Shown here one piece after another: positions 34,730 to 48,469 of a stretch of DNA of 64,000 nt. Location of the stretch: the NCBI GenBank assembly GCA_013399875.1, contig VXAZ01018984.1, positions 2,734,935 through 2,798,934 on the forward strand, written 5' to 3'. The notes below the pieces were generated by a model, which was given only the letters and a program-made list of their open reading frames with translations, was not told the DNA's origin and made no database searches. This DNA comes from Gymnorhina tibicen. Its lineage: Eukaryota; Chordata; Aves; Passeriformes; Artamidae. Position numbers and translations under genes: made by a program. Position 1 is the stretch's first letter. Each line of letters starts with the position of its first letter.

Positions 34730-37151
34730 CCACACAGCAGGCCCAATTCTCAGCTCTTACACAGGTGTGACAAACACCTCCCTCTGGGCCACAGCATACA
34801 TCTTTTGTTTTAAAAGGGCATATAAATATTATATAGATACTGTATTATGCAGTGGTTACCTTTTAGTTTGCAGGAACAACTTGTATAACTAGAATTCTAT
34901 GGTGGAAAAAAGAAATCCAACAAGGGGATTTAAAAAAGGGTATGGATAAATTCTGGGTATAAATACTCAGACTAAAAAAAAAGGCAGTTTTGCACAGTGC
35001 TTTAGTCTTGCACTAGTTTGTTTCTCACTTGCAAAAAAAAAAAAAGAAAAAAACTAATGGTGGGCTGAAGTTAATAAGACTGTTTATTTGAAAAGGTACC
35101 AGTAACTTCTTTGAAATATAAAGCTATAAAAAGATGCTTTTGGAACCATACAGTTCTCTTTTATACCCTCGGTATTTCAATTGTACTTGCAAATTTGACA
35201 GTCCTCTCGCTCCCCTCCATGTCATCAGTAATACTTTATTCCTTTCTGTTGATGGCAGATAGAGTGCGTCCTGCTAGGAAGCTAACTTTGTACTTATTTA
35301 ATGCTCCTACTCGTGGTCATTAAAATGACATGTTATATGTAGCACTTTATTGCAGGAAGAAGCAAATGCAGATTGGTTGTATAACCTTTGTTAATCTCAA
35401 AATGCCAAGAGTGATCTTAATGTAAGAGAAGCTAACTGACTGTTAATTGATTTCTGTTCCTTAGACAACTTAATACGCAGCAAGAAAGATCAGGATTAAA
35501 AACACTGTTTTACAATTGCAAGTATAAAATGTGAAGCATTTCCAAATGATCATGTGACGTACAGGAATGCCTTCATACTGAATTATTGTTTTCCATGGTG
35601 TCTCTTGGATTTGGATCTGGCTGTCTTTTACCAGCTATTAGAAGCGTCTGACCTAGCTTTTGCCACAGTCCCCTCCCTGTCCCTTGGCCAAGCCACTGTA
35701 GGAGGTGCCCTGAGTCACATCTTTCATGCTATCCTACCCACCCTCTTGCTGTCCTGAAGGAACTTCCTCTGCAGGTTGTTGTGGGATGGGGGGATCCAAC
35801 CACCCCTTGCTTGTGACAGCAGGAAAGCAACAACCCAGTTCAGGAAGGCATTTCTTGTCCACAAGGGCTCTTAGCCATATGGGCAACTAGAAATGTAACT
35901 CAGTCTTCATTAGTTCTTAAATGAAGCTTGTGTAGAAAGACTTTTTGGATGCAAAACTTGCATCACTTTAGCCTATTTGCAAGATTCCTACATTTGTTTT
36001 GTACTGAGATGGCCAAACATTATCCACTGTCATGACCAAATTCTTCCTGTTTGGGGAGGACATCCTAATCTGTGCACTCCTGTTAACATACAGAAGCTAG
36101 TTACAAGGGGGAAATATCCAAAATCATAGCAGGTTATCATTTGGCATTATTAATCACAGGACAGAGACGTGTCACCACTTGTCTACATTCCAGCAGACAG
36201 TTTTGGTTCTAACGAGCATGTGGCGGTTCTGTCTATGCAGTGAAGAAAACCCATCTGCTCCAAACTGCGTGTAAACCTTTGTGAACAACTTACCTAACTC
36301 AGGGCCCTGCTCACCATGCTTTACTCCCTCAGAACTCCTGGTCACGCCTCCCTGGGAGTACAGACAAAATAGAAAATACTCTGTTGGTAAGTACTCAGAG
36401 CATAAAATAGTTACTATCTTGACAGCATGAAATCTGTAATCTGTATCCAGCAGCTCTACCAGTTCTGTAAAACACGCTCCACACGCGCATCTCTGACCAC
36501 ACCACAGAAAACCAAACACTCCCAAATCAAGAAGCTTATTTTTCACACCAACTACAAGTAAAGTACAGCTGTCCAGGAGGAAGAAGTAGGAATATTATAG
36601 TAGGCCACTGTACGTAAACCACACGTCAGTTTAAACAGGGCTGGAACTTCCAAGAATGAGCTGCACGCATGCGACCGCCACGTGTTTTGACCATGTTCCA
36701 CTGCACCAGTATCTGACCTGGCAATGTTTAGTGTACCTGGGAAATTTGTTTAGCACTTTGGAAAGGATAAGTTCATTCTTTCTGGCAAGTCATAGAAGTT
36801 TTCTCTGTAAGGAAAAGTGTGTTAGGAGGTTTTTATTTTTTTAAGAAAAAAAAATACACTATTTATCAGAGCTCTTGCATATTAAAATAATTTGTTTGCA
36901 GTTCAAGACTAAAGACAGGAATGTTCTCCAGAGGTTCCCCCTACTGATTAATGACCAACAGTTCTGATAAATTCCCCCCACCATAAAGGTAATTTCATAC
37001 TGGTTTTCACTATGCATTCTTTAATGAAAGCTAGCGTGTTTTTCCATTCAGTAATTCAGTTAAAAGTTCTCAGCACTTTTTTCTTTCTTTTTTTTTTTTT
37101 TAACTTGTTGTATTATGTTCAAATATCATTCTGTCAAAGTTTGTGTACATT

Positions 37152-37157
37152 AATAAA
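37152..37157 (+). promoter_or_regulatory. ZNF827: Candidate ZNF827 poly(A) signal AATAAA
   Basis: This is a canonical hexamer about 3.1 kb after the stop codon, followed by a U/GU-rich stretch. It is the most likely main 3' end of the transcript, though alternatives exist at 36881 and 37293. Confidence 0.6.
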
Positions 37158-38433
37158 AATTTGTATTGTATAAAGCTTTTTGCATTATAAGGCTGTACAG
37201 GGTCATTTTGACAGTAACTGGTATATTTCTTTGCATCTTATGTTGCATTGCCAATTTCTAGTGTATCCAGTTTGGAAGTACAATATACTCTAATTAAAAA
37301 GGTTGGCTATATTCTGGTTTCTTTTTGGTTTTCCTTCCTCTTTTTTTTCACCTAAATATATTTAGAGTTGATTTGTTGGGAGGGGGAAAGGATCCTCCTA
37401 CAGGACAAGAAGATAACATCTTCCCTTTTTTCTTCTTATCAATGATACCAATCTTCAATTTTGAAATTGAAAAGGAAAGCTCTGGCTCTTGCTCCTGATG
37501 AAGAAATACAGCAAATAGTCCCTAGGACAGCTCCAGGACTTCACTCTGTGGGCTCTGTGCTTGTAGCAGCCTTCCAGCTCAGTTCTGCAAGGAGGCTAAT
37601 TCCTCTTCTGCACACTCTGCTCAGTCATGCATTTCAAAAACATCAGATCCTTAAGCAGTAGTTTGGTGGACTCGCTCTTGCTTGGAAGTAGCCCAAATGA
37701 ACTCAGGGAAACTTCCTTAAAGATGAGCTAAGCAGTGAATAAAAGAACACGGTGCACTAAAACATTGTCGTGAAAATCAATTTTTTTTAAATTGTAAAAA
37801 CGTTGTGTCCTCATTTTATCAGTATTTTAGAAAAACCTGGGTTTTTAACCAGAGATTACTGGAATAATTAAAATGCACAGAGGACACTAAAGAAGGAAAC
37901 CCTAACAGCAGACAAATTTCCAAGAACAAAGGTACTACTGACTCCACTGAACAAGAAAAGGTACTCAACATCCTAAAAGGAAGTTAGACTACTTATGCAC
38001 TAACCAAGGAAAGAAAATAATCTGGATGTTCATTAGATAAGAGTTATCCTCAGATATATGAATGTTAACATTAAATGCATGTGGACTGCCTTTTTCCCTC
38101 AGAGCAGCGTTAAGGTCTAATCAACTGAAAAAACTTAACAGTTATTTCTATTGAGGTGTGGATGCTAATTTTCAGGGCCTTTATCAGTACCTTGTACATG
38201 TTGCTGTTAACAGGCCGGGTGCTGGAATTCACTTCTCCTCTTCTGCTGCTGACTCCTTAGCTGAAAGAAAAGCTTTGACACAGAGTTGGTAAGTCATGGT
38301 GTCTCTCAAGAGGAGGTGGCATCTCTTTCTTCCATCCCACGCTGTAGCTGTAATAGAAAATATACAGTGGAGTTTTTTGCACTAGACATAAATAATTATC
38401 CTAGCAATTAAAAGGCAATCATGCAAACCATGC

Positions 38434-38597
38434 CCAGAGCAGCTGTGGATGCCCCATCCCTGTAAATGTTCAAGGCCAGCCTGGAGTGGACTCTGAGCAA
38501 TCTGGTCTAGTGGAAAATGTCCCTGTCCAAGGTCAGGGGGTTGGAACTGGGTGACTTTAAGGTCCCTTCCAATGCAAACCATTCTGTGACTCTATGC
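38434..38597 (+). repeat. CR1 LINE 3' end, sense
   Basis: The block begins AGAGCAGCTGTGGATGCCCC and runs through TGTTCAAGGCCAGCCTGGAG, AGCAATCTGGTCTAGTGGAA, GGGGGTTGGAACTGGGTGAC and TTTAAGGTCCCTTCCAATGC to ACCATTCTGTGACTCTATG. This is the full order of the avian CR1 3' terminus and one of the best-preserved copies in the window. It is 5'-truncated. Confidence 0.93.
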
Positions 38598-40048
38598 AGA
38601 AGTGGCTTAATTGTTTAAGTAAGTTCTAAATCACCAAAACCAGACTGCAAAATTACTTAAAATAAGCTGGGAAGGGGCTTAATTATCTTACTGAATTATC
38701 CTGACTACCTAAGTAGTCAGCTAGCAGTTAAGTGCAAGCCTTGTAGTAGCTCCAGCCCTTGAGTCATATATAACAAGCTTTTGTTTAAAAGAACAGGCCC
38801 AGTCTCAACCAAACACATAAACTGCCTGCAATCAGCCTCTGTAGCTTTACTCTGACAGAAAACCCCTGTGTGCACCCAAATAGGGGCATTAGTGTGACGT
38901 GCTGAGATGTGATAAGGAGCCCCTGTCCTTTGCAGCAGGTAGCTATAACATGCTTGTAGACCTGCATGATTTTAATCAGTTAACTCAACCTTCCCTAGTC
39001 TGTTTTTCGATAATATTCCAATATCCACGTGTGATTATAGAAAACAGCTCCAGTTGTGTACTGACCCTTTCAGCAAAACAAGAAGTGCCCTGTTTTCATT
39101 CTGAATCTATGTACATTTTTAATATATGTTTAAAAAAATAAAATTGGCATTTTTTCAAGTAGTTATTTCTTACAATCCTACACATGCCACAGTCATCATG
39201 AGCCCAGCAGAACAAGGCTTTAAGAGAGAATTTTGGGGATGGGGTGAAAAAGCCAAACCAAACCAAAACAACAAACCTACAGCTTTCTGTAACACTTCAC
39301 TGTAGAGGAGGGGATGGCATCATTTATGCAGAGCGGTGTTTTCAGATCGTTGTTGTGTTAAAAATACATCAGTTATGCTCCTAACAGACAGACATCTGCA
39401 TTATATCATCCACCATCTTATCTGCTGCTAATTGGCCTCCTTGTTGACAAGTCTCAGCAGCAAGGTTAAGTGCTGGCTGTAAAAGCAATGTAGCCTCTTG
39501 CCCGAGGGGTCAGAGCTCAGACAGACCGTGCTGGAGCCTGCATGGCCTCTTTCCCTGCTATATATTTTCTGGGAGCTAATAAAACACCAGGGCAATCACT
39601 CCTGCCTGGAGTCTGCCAGCCACCACAGTGTCAGTGGAGCTGCAGCAAATGGTACCTCATCTGCCCAGCACAGAGCACTCAAGGAGTCTGCAGAAGAAAA
39701 AGGCATCTTCTCTTGCACCAAAGTTTTAGAAACTCCCTGAGAAGCAATTAAAAAATCCCTGAAGCACAGCTGACCTTGAACATGGGGCAGCCGATGCCTC
39801 AGTGGCCAGCCAGAGCCCTTGGAAAAAGGAGGGGGGCACACCTTGGGTGAGTTCACAGGTTCCATCTGAACCAAAGACCGGGATTTTGGCTGCTGAGCTC
39901 TTTGCAGAGCTCTTGGGAACATATCCTAGAAAGCCATCCAGTTGCTGGATGCCAGGCAATACACTGGAAATGCAGCTGTTGGGCTTCCACGTGTGCACAA
40001 CACCTGTCTTTGACCAACCTGGCAGTGGCTTGATTTACATATATGACA

Positions 40049-40081
40049 AGGAAAGGAAAAAGGAAAGAGAAAAGGAAAGGG
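40049..40081. repeat. Purine-rich (GGAAA)n-like low-complexity tract
   Basis: Alternating AAGGAAAGGAAAAAGGAAAG-type sequence lies in the intergenic interval, about 70 bases before an A15 run. Confidence 0.85.
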
Positions 40082-41748
40082 TACTGAGAGCTGGAGCTGA
40101 GCAGTAGCAGGGGTAGGGGGACACACTGATTGGAAATGTTTCATTAAGTTAAAAAAAAAAAAAAAGAAAAATAAAGCATCCCCCCAGAACACCCAATAAC
40201 TGTACAGGAGAAGAGCAGAGCATCAAGTGATGGTATGGCACTATTTTTGCAGCCTGTGGCAGCCCATTTCCCTATTCAAAATGGGGAAGGGCTTTCCATG
40301 CTCAGAGGTGGTTTTGCTTTGTTTTGTTCTGGGTTTTTTTAAATGTTTCATTTCCCTCTCCCTTATTCATGATTCAAATCAACATACAGCACAAGTCTAA
40401 AAAAACCTGTCAACCCCCCCCCATTTTTTTCCAATTTAGGCTATCGTTACTTTAAAAAGACTTCAAGTTTCTGTCGTAGAAGTTCCTCTTCTGTTTGCAT
40501 TTAGTTCTGCTCCACTTTACTTTTCAGACCTCACTTTCTATCACATACCTTTCTTTTTCCAGCACTTCTCAGACAGCATTTCACTGGAAGTAAACTTTGG
40601 ATTGTTACTCTTCTGGGAGTGTGCCTGTTTAAATAAAGAAGAGAAAAATGTTCTCTTGCTGAGCCCCTAGACCTTCATGCCAATGTTCGCAGCACAGCCT
40701 AAAGTGACCAAAACCAAAAATAGGCCTTGCATCCTGGCTGGTCAACAAAGCATCAAATACTTTCTTGATTCTTTCCCTGCTATTTAAGCCTGGAATGTTC
40801 ATTCACACGCCAGGCCGAAGAACTTGTTTTTTAAGAGACTGAACAGGAAGCCGGTTGGGAGGGTCAAAGCCGTCACTAAGGTGCTCGCACATGGGTGAGT
40901 AGGACTTTGGAGCCATAGGTGCAAGACTGCATCAATGAACAGGAGCAGGTTTCTCCCAGTTTGCTCTCACTGCCTTGAGTTGCCACAAATTACCACATGA
41001 GCCTGGGCTAGGCCCTGCTCAGGGCTAGAACCAGCAAAATAAATTAAGACAAACTATCCATGTCTGGTATTCCTCGACTGCAAGGATTAACACTTCCCTG
41101 CTATCTAGACTTCCAGTACATAGTGTACAATTGCATTCCAGCACAGTTAGAAGCAGTGCTTGTTTTAGCAATAAAAATCAGTGGATCTTTCTTTCCTGAA
41201 ACTGAGGAAAAACATTTTAAATGGGATGGGGCTGTAAGATAAATAGTTGCAGAAAAGCTCCTTCCATCAGCAGGATTCTGAAATAATATGAATACATTGG
41301 TGGCTGTCACTCATGCCAGTGACACTTTTAAAATGTACCAGAATAGCTCTATTCACAGGTGTTACCAGAGCAATGCCCACTTGCACTCTGAATATTTAGT
41401 AAGCAAGCATTAAGACTTCATGTTTTTATACTTAGCTACCTATTTTTAATGGGACTGCATACCCAGAACTCAATGAAAAGATCTAAATATAATGTCAGTG
41501 TGATTTAAAAATATGCACTGCATCTTTTAAGTTGACATTTCAATTAAAAATAAATAAGATCCATTTATATGGTGATACTGTGATAAGATTGCATCAGTCA
41601 AGTTTCATTCCTACTCAAAGTGACAGATTTCTCTAAGACAGAGCCAGGAAGTTCAGTCCTCCAGCAACTCAAATCAGGAAAATATTAAGAGTGAATTTAA
41701 GCACTTCACAAAAGTTGGGGTATCATATTTTAAGGATAAATGTGTTTT

Positions 41749-41797
41749 ACAGAATCATAGAATCATTAAGGTTGGACAAGAGCTCCAAGGCCCCCCT
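41749..41797 (-). repeat. CR1 3' tail, antisense
   Basis: The + strand reads ACAGAATCATAGAATCATTA and then AGGTTGGACAAGAGCTCCAA, the reverse complement of the CR1 3' terminus (TTGGA...CTTTCCAACC...ATTCTATGATTCTGT type). Only about 50 bases are recognisable. A CR1 coding fragment in the same orientation follows at 41844, so both may belong to one internally deleted copy. Confidence 0.85.
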
Positions 41798-41843
41798 TCT
41801 GTTATTAATGAATTAATAAAGACACTTTTTTATTATCTTTCAC

Positions 41844-42028
41844 AGAGGTGACCAGGTTGAGATGTAGCTGAGCTTTCACCTTTCTAATTTTCTCTCTACA
41901 TGACCTAATGACATCCTTGTACTTTTCCTCAGTTGCCTGCCCCTTCTTCCAAAGGTCCGAAGTTCTTTTTCTTCCCTGACTTCACCAAAAGCTGCCTATT
42001 CAGCTAGGCCAATCTTCTTCCCCATCTT
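41844..42028 (-). repeat. CR1 ORF2 fragment (between endonuclease and reverse transcriptase), antisense
   Basis: Read on the - strand, one frame gives TEEKYKDVIRSCREKIRKVK followed by AQLHLNL. This closely resembles the conserved segment upstream of the CR1 reverse transcriptase (W-x-x-YRD-x-x-R-x-CRD-x-x-RKAKAQLELNLA). The upstream part is frameshifted and has stops. It is a dead coding remnant, and it lies in the orientation expected if it belongs with the 3' tail 50 bases away. Confidence 0.72.
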
Positions 42029-44299
42029 CATATTGTTACTTTCCTGTGGCTAGTCTATTAAAGCTAACAACTGCATATTAAATATTTATTCATAGTCAAT
42101 TTTAACAGGAAAACAATGCCACGTGCACTGCAAAAGGCTCTTGTGCACATCTACGTGTGTGTACCACCATCTAAAGCTCTCCCGAGCACCTGCTTTAACT
42201 TGGCTGAGCAGCTCTGCTTTACAACCACCTCATACTTGTGAACATTGCTGTTACCCTCCTCTAGGCCTTTCATGAAAAGCTCATTCTGCTCACAGTTCAC
42301 TTCCATGGGTGGTAAAACGGTTTTGACCCTGCTAGATCAGCCCTTCCATTTTTCATTTCCAGCCAGTATCCTGCTCTCGGGGTAAATGCTACTGGCTAAA
42401 CTTCAGAAGAGAGAAGAATTAAAAAATTAAAGTCCATAAACTGGGATTGCTCAGAGGTTTCTTCCAGCAGAATGTTTTGCTGTCAGACAAGTTTTAAAAG
42501 ACATAGGAATTTACTCTGGAGCAGATTTTGTGGTTCCTGACAAACTGGCTACTGGCCGTGTTCTGACCAACTGCCTTTGGATCTGGTTCCCAAAATCCTG
42601 TACACGGAGTTTTTTCCTGAGCATTCTTTAGAAACTAGACATTTGCCATCAGGATTTTTGCTAGTCATTTTAATAGCCATTCTTCAACTTTTGTATTTAC
42701 CACTGGCAGCTCAAGTCACATAAGAGTTGTCATTAGTATTTTCTGTCACTTAATCAATAGCTTGTCAAGATCCAGGCTCTTATTTGGTGGTAGAGACTTC
42801 AAGAATCCTCCACATTTAGAGAGCCAAAAGAAAATGGATGGGGTATGGTTTTGTACTGTTCAGAAAATCTGTTTCCCATTGAACTTCTTTAGTTTCCTGG
42901 GCTACTCTCAGAGAGGAACTGAGGTAGTGACGAGATATAAATAAAAAAGATCACCCAAAACTGTCACTGGCAGCCAAGAGGCCAGGACTCTGAAATGTCT
43001 GCTGGGAATGTTTCCTAACCTGCCAGAAGCTTGCATGGTTCAAAGCTTGCTCTTGGCACTGCCCAATGACCAGGGACTACCTCCTCCCCAGTCATCTGCC
43101 AATTCATGACAGGCCAAAAGCTCATAAGAAATCCCTTAGTTCTGCAGCTCTTTCTAGAAACCTCAAAAAAGCCAGGCTATTTACCTCTGACTCCTCTGAG
43201 ATCTGCTGTCTGTACGTATGTTGACACTGAATTTACTGTGCAAACGCTGAAAGCCAGAGAACTTCCACCCCAGCAGAAGTGCACAAACCTGATCTCCTCT
43301 TGCTCTACTCCTGCACGGGGTGGACTGCTTGTTGTAACAAGTTGCAGTGTCATAACAAACCCAGATCAATTATCTTGCTTCCAATGTCAGAATGCCAAGT
43401 CCCTCACATCATCTCATCACAAACCTTTCTGCAAGGGACTTTCTGAAGACCTCATTCCTGTAAACAAAAAAGGAAAAAGCACTTCCAACACCCAAGAACA
43501 CAATTAATATTGTCAGTCAAGCCAAGTGAAATCTGACATCTTATACCATCCCAAGGATCCATTCAACTTGCATTCTGATGGTATCCTTGTTTACCTTTCC
43601 TTCCTGGCTATAAAGAGGACAGCCAGGAAGAAGCTACCCTCAAGGAGAGATACCCTCCCACCTCTTTCAAAGGTCTTTGAAAGATCTCCCAGGAAGGTGA
43701 GTGAACACAGGGAAACCTCCCAGCCACAGACTGAGACTGCTGCTAAGTGCAGGGGAAAAGTCTCACCCTCTTCAACTCCAGCAAGCAATCTGGGACACTG
43801 GGCCAGGGGCAAGAGAAGACAGCAGCCTGTCCTCACACCATCCATCTATTGCACCCAGCCCAATATATCTTGTGGGGATCTTGCCAATTAGCACAGTTTC
43901 TCTTGCTAATGGAAAATCAAGCATGTGACAAAGCCAATCCAGTCTTCAGCTCATTACGGGGAGGACCTGAGATTGGCAAAAAAAATTCTCCAGGAGTGGA
44001 GAGGCAGGAGTTGGATACTCTAATCAAAGACCTGTAGGAAGGTCCTGAAACCAACCCTTTCTCACCAGCAAGCTCAACATGGCTGTGCCCTGACAGAGCC
44101 TGCAAGTTATTTTGGATATGAGAGGTGTCGGACAACAGATTAATGCAGCTCAACTAGGAAATGGGTAATGCATCCTTCATGTCTCATAGGCTGGCCATGA
44201 AGACAAGCAACTGTTTTCTTCTTAATTTATAAGGCATGGAAGTTAACCTCAAGGTACTCCAGTTCAAAATGTAGTTCTTTCTTCCTGATAATGATCAAA

Positions 44300-44347
44300 C
44301 AGAACACTGTAATTCAAAACCTGAAGTTCAGAACACTGTAATTCAAA
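44300..44347. repeat. Short direct duplication (19-base arms, 29-base period)
   Basis: CAGAACACTGTAATTCAAA occurs at 44300-44318 and again, perfectly, at 44329-44347, separated by ten bases. This looks like a recent local duplication; no function is implied. Confidence 0.95.
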
Positions 44348-47300
44348 CATCCTGAAAAGGTGAACAGCAGCCAGCCATACCAACTGCTCAGGGCACCTGC
44401 TGCCAATGATCTACCCTCCCCCTTGCACAAATAATGTCAGAATAGGAACACCTTCTTTAAGTAATTATCCTTCCTCATCCCCTGCTGCACATCTTGGTTT
44501 GTCTGTGCTCATATAATATACCTCCTCAACTATTCAGGATCTCTTTAACTCAAAACATTAATTAACATAATTACAGTAAATGCCACAGTGCAGCAACTTT
44601 TTTAACACATTGAAAACAATATTTTCATTTTTTTGCTGCAGGAAGAAACCGTAGACAACTCATGTCAGCAGCCAGATTAAAACAAACCAGTCTTTCTGAA
44701 CAAAAGGTACTCTTTCTAGAGAGTTGGGCTCATTCATTACCTCCAGATTTAATGGACTGCAGATTCCTCAGCTTTTGGGAAATACAATTTGACAGTTTGT
44801 AGGGGAAGATTGATTTTATTTATACACATCTATAAATAAAGGCTCCATACTATGGCATCAGCCAGTCAGATGCATGATATAAGCTGAGCATCTCTTGAAG
44901 AGAAACAGCCAGGATTTGGGGCAAGGGACTATAGTGTGGATCATTTTCTAACTCCAGCTAAAAACTGCATTTTCTCTTATCTAACACTGGTGAAGAGGCT
45001 GCACCTGTGAGGTACCTCTGCCAACACTGCCCTCTCAGGCTAGAGAGGGGTCAGCCTTTGCCAAACAAGTCAGAAGACAGAGATGGAAAGATACAGAGTG
45101 GAAAGAAATGAAAGAAAAAGTGCTTTGCAAAAGTGGGACTTTGCCCTTGGTAATTAGAGGTAGTATGGATTTCACCCCAGCCCTAGCAGCTTTCCATCTA
45201 CAGAGAGAAATAAGGAAAAGGAGAACAATACACAATACAATTCACTGTGTGAATTATACAACACACCTTCATAAGAATCTAAAAGTATGAGCAGAAGGAA
45301 GTTTTGAGGAATGGATAGTTTTAGCAAGGCCACACCACACAAACAAAAGATACCAAGGCAAAAAAAAAAAGTGTGTGTGGGATGATTCAAATGGATTTTA
45401 ATCTGTTTGGGCTACAGAAAACAGGTTTCCTGACTAAGAGCAATACCTTGAACTACTTAACCACAAACAGGCCTCTTCAAAAAAGTTATGCCCTTAAAGC
45501 TATTTACACAACAGCTGGGACTCCTAATTTTCCCAGCCCTGCTTCTTCTCCAGCTACAAAACATTTTATATCCTCAGTAGTTTTTGTCTGCTGCAAAGCG
45601 GTGAAAAAACCCTTGCCAAAAAGAGGCAGAAATGCAGAACCCTGAAGGAAATGAGACCTGAGACAATTGATTTAGGACTCTGCTCACCACTTTGTTTAGC
45701 ACATTTTCCCTCGTTCTGAGCAGCCCAACATGCTTCCAAAGGACCAAGGAGCAGTTTGACACATTGAGGAGGGGGCAAAAAAGATGGTAACAAGTGGTTG
45801 TTCTTTTTACCTCAGCTGTAAATCTGAGCACAACACCCAGGGCACAGCATCAATTCCAAACAAGTGCAGGCAGATATACAACGTGCTGCTTGCCCCGATC
45901 AAGCCACAGAGCAGCACAAAAAAAATAAGGCTCTCTAGCAAGACATAAAAATGCTCAAATCTGTTGTAAGCAGGAGTTCAGTTTTAAGGAGGTCTAAACT
46001 CTCCTAACTCCAGAAAAACAACACCACTACCTAGACAGAGTAAGCCTACCCACAGATCCCAAACAGAATCCCTATAGCAGATGGAGATTTCAGCTGGTAA
46101 TGTGAGCATTTTTAAGGAGCAGTGTGGTGCAAGAAGGCTAAAGACTGGGAAAAAACATATTCAAACCAGCTAAAACAGAATCTTTGATAGGGGCAATATG
46201 ATAGTTATATCCTGGTGAACTTTTAGGGACAAATAAAGAGATTCTGAGGAAGCACAACTATCTCCATGTGAACCATCCAGGAATTTTATGGCAGGCAATC
46301 TAATCACCAGTGCCATGATTGCTTTGCTCTAAGTTCAGCGGATCCAGTAATGGGCCACAAAATCTATGGGTTATTTCATGCCATGCTTGGTGCTTTAATC
46401 CTGTATATTTTGACAGGTTTGTCTGAGGAAAGTTGAGGACCGACAGCAACTCCCCGAGCTCCTGGAAAGGATTCATACCACGAAGAACCACAAAGCCATC
46501 TGATGCCAGAAAATACAAACCACGCAGACCTTGAAACCTGCCTTTCTGCCACAAGGACTCAAGCTTCGCGCTGCCCAGACCAGGAGCATGAACTGAAACA
46601 CTCTTTAGAGAGATCACTTGTCTCTTTTTTTATTGGACATTTTACTCAGGTCTCTCTTGAGTTCCCTAGTAGGGAAGGCAGATGTAGTCAATGCTGAAAT
46701 TATGTATGCATTAGCATTTGCCATGAATCATTTGGCATCAATCACAAGAGGTGGTTTTTTATCTCTCCCTGAAAGTATCCTGTTTTTCCTGTGTGGGACT
46801 GTTTGACTACATCTGGCTAACTTGATCATCAGGAAGAATGAAAGCAGGATGCCCAGTCAAGTACCAAACATTGCTAAAAGCCACTAACATTTACAATTCA
46901 ATCTCTGGTCAACCAGTTTCAGTTGTGAAAACTCAACTGTGGTTGAAAAAAAACCAAACCAAAACACACACAAAGGGAAAAAAAAAAGGCAACAAAACTT
47001 CAAAAACTCTGAATTCATTAGAAAATAAAGAGATGAATTAGTAAAACGATCCCAAAACAAAACACTAGAAAAAACACACCACAGTTCAGTACAAATAGCA
47101 AACTAGATAAAGGCAGGGAACGTCTACATTGCTTTTTCAAAGCACTAACCATTACAACTGGTACCTCTGAGAATGAAAAAGAATGAAAAAGAACAAGCTC
47201 TCCAGTGTTTTGACCTCCAGAAGGTCATGTTCACAAGTCAGTGACCGTAAGAGCCAAGCTGGCATTCCCAGTGCCCACAACAATAGATCCAATTACTTCA

Positions 47301-48469
47301 ACCAACAAGCATTAAAAAGCAAATGCAGCACATAAAGCTCACATTGCTTCGTTAATTCAAATACATATATCCACAGAAATGAAGATGAGAGAACAGCACC
47401 CTTGCCATCTCTGTATGCTATAAGTGCTCTGCTTAACTTTCCTTAACACATTTTCTCTTCCACATTTCCTCCCCTGGTGTTCCCTGTTGCAGACTCTTCG
47501 CCCAACCTCAAACCATAATGAGACTGAACAAAATTGCTTTGTGAATGTCATTCTTCCCACTGTTATTCACTGCAATTCTTCAGACTTGGCTAAGGCAAAA
47601 CACCATTTTGTTCTTTCAATTGCAGATGCATAGATCTGCGTGCTTGGTGAAAAAATTAACTTGTTTCATACTCAGCACTTTCAAATTTGCTGAATAACCT
47701 AGCAGGTCAAATAATTCATTTTGAGAAGAAACAAAATCCTTCAGTAAGTACACTGCTGAAGTAAAAAAGTTCAAAGGGGATCAACAGCATTTTATAAAAG
47801 GCAGATTGAAATAAAAATCTGCAAGATCCAACAATAGCTACCAAATACCCCACCCCCAAGGTCATTTCAGAAACAGCTGGGACCAAATCTCAATGAAAAC
47901 CCCTTCAACAGTATCAGCACCCTCTACCCTGTCCCACTGGGTGGGGATGGGGTTTGTCTTTCTCCCTGGGAGGCCTAAGGCCATCACCAAACCTGCAGCT
48001 CTGTGGGCTCCCATCCTTGCAGCTCAGCTCCTGCACTGCCAGGTATGATTGCCACCAAAACCCTCCGTCACCTCTGTGTTCTCCTCAGGCAGACAGAGTT
48101 CTGCTCAGTGGCTTCCAAGTGGCAGAGGAGCTGTGCTGACCTGAAAGGTGAGCTGGATATTGCAGTTTAATGTGGCTGCTAACCAGGAGGCTTTTCATGC
48201 CTACTTAGTAAATGTCCCTATTTACTTTAAATAAAACTCTGTTAGAAAAGACAAAACAAAAATACCTATCCAGAGTACAGCAGACAAAACTAACTGTGAC
48301 AGTGATCCTGCTGCAGAAAAATATGATATAGCCTATTTTGCAAGGTTGCTAAATTATGTATTACTAAGGGCAGCACACAGTGACCTATTAATACATCTAG
48401 AGCCCTTTGTTGCCCTATTATCAATAACAAACCTTCTGCACTATTTTGGGAAATGACCTTTCTCCACAG

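Larger units (their letters stand above)
1..37175 (+). other. ZNF827: ZNF827 gene, 3' half (gene span, 5' end outside window)
   Basis: Seven exons on the + strand splice in frame into the C-terminal 585 residues of zinc finger protein 827; the human protein, as I remember it, has about 1,081 residues. The N-terminal half, with the first finger cluster and the segments recruiting chromatin partners, lies upstream of the window. From the literature, ZNF827 is a nuclear C2H2 protein that recruits the NuRD complex to telomeres maintained by the ALT pathway and acts in DNA-damage responses. Exon phases are consistent throughout (2-1, 1-1, 1-2, 2-1, 1-1, 1-2, 2-stop), which strongly supports the chain. 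The gene runs toward MMAA, its tail-to-tail neighbour. The span end is an estimate from a poly(A) signal. Confidence 0.93.
34012..37175 (+). other. ZNF827: ZNF827 3' UTR (3' end estimated)
   Basis: The sequence after the stop is AT-rich, with A-runs (35033-35045), T-runs (37088-37101) and no coding frame of note. Candidate poly(A) signals are ATTAAA at 36881-36886, AATAAA at 37152-37157 and ATTAAA at 37293-37298. The second is the strongest, being followed by the U/GU-rich TTGTATTGTATAAAGC. I therefore place the end near 37,175, or near 37,320 if the last signal is used. A UG/CA hairpin pair lies at 34684-34729. A 124-codon open frame on the other strand (36172-36546) has no recognisable content. 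Confidence 0.65.

Noticed and set aside
36172..36546. 124-codon open frame on the - strand in the ZNF827 3' UTR
   Set aside because: No domain is recognised, and it lies in a UTR of the opposite strand.
40142..40175. A15 run considered as the tail of a processed pseudogene
   Set aside because: The upstream sequence has no intronless coding similarity that I recognise and no flanking target-site duplication that I can see.
43106..44037. Three + strand open frames of 96-133 codons in the intergenic interval
   Set aside because: They have no motifs, no resemblance to C4orf51 and no splice or promoter context; composition is ordinary.
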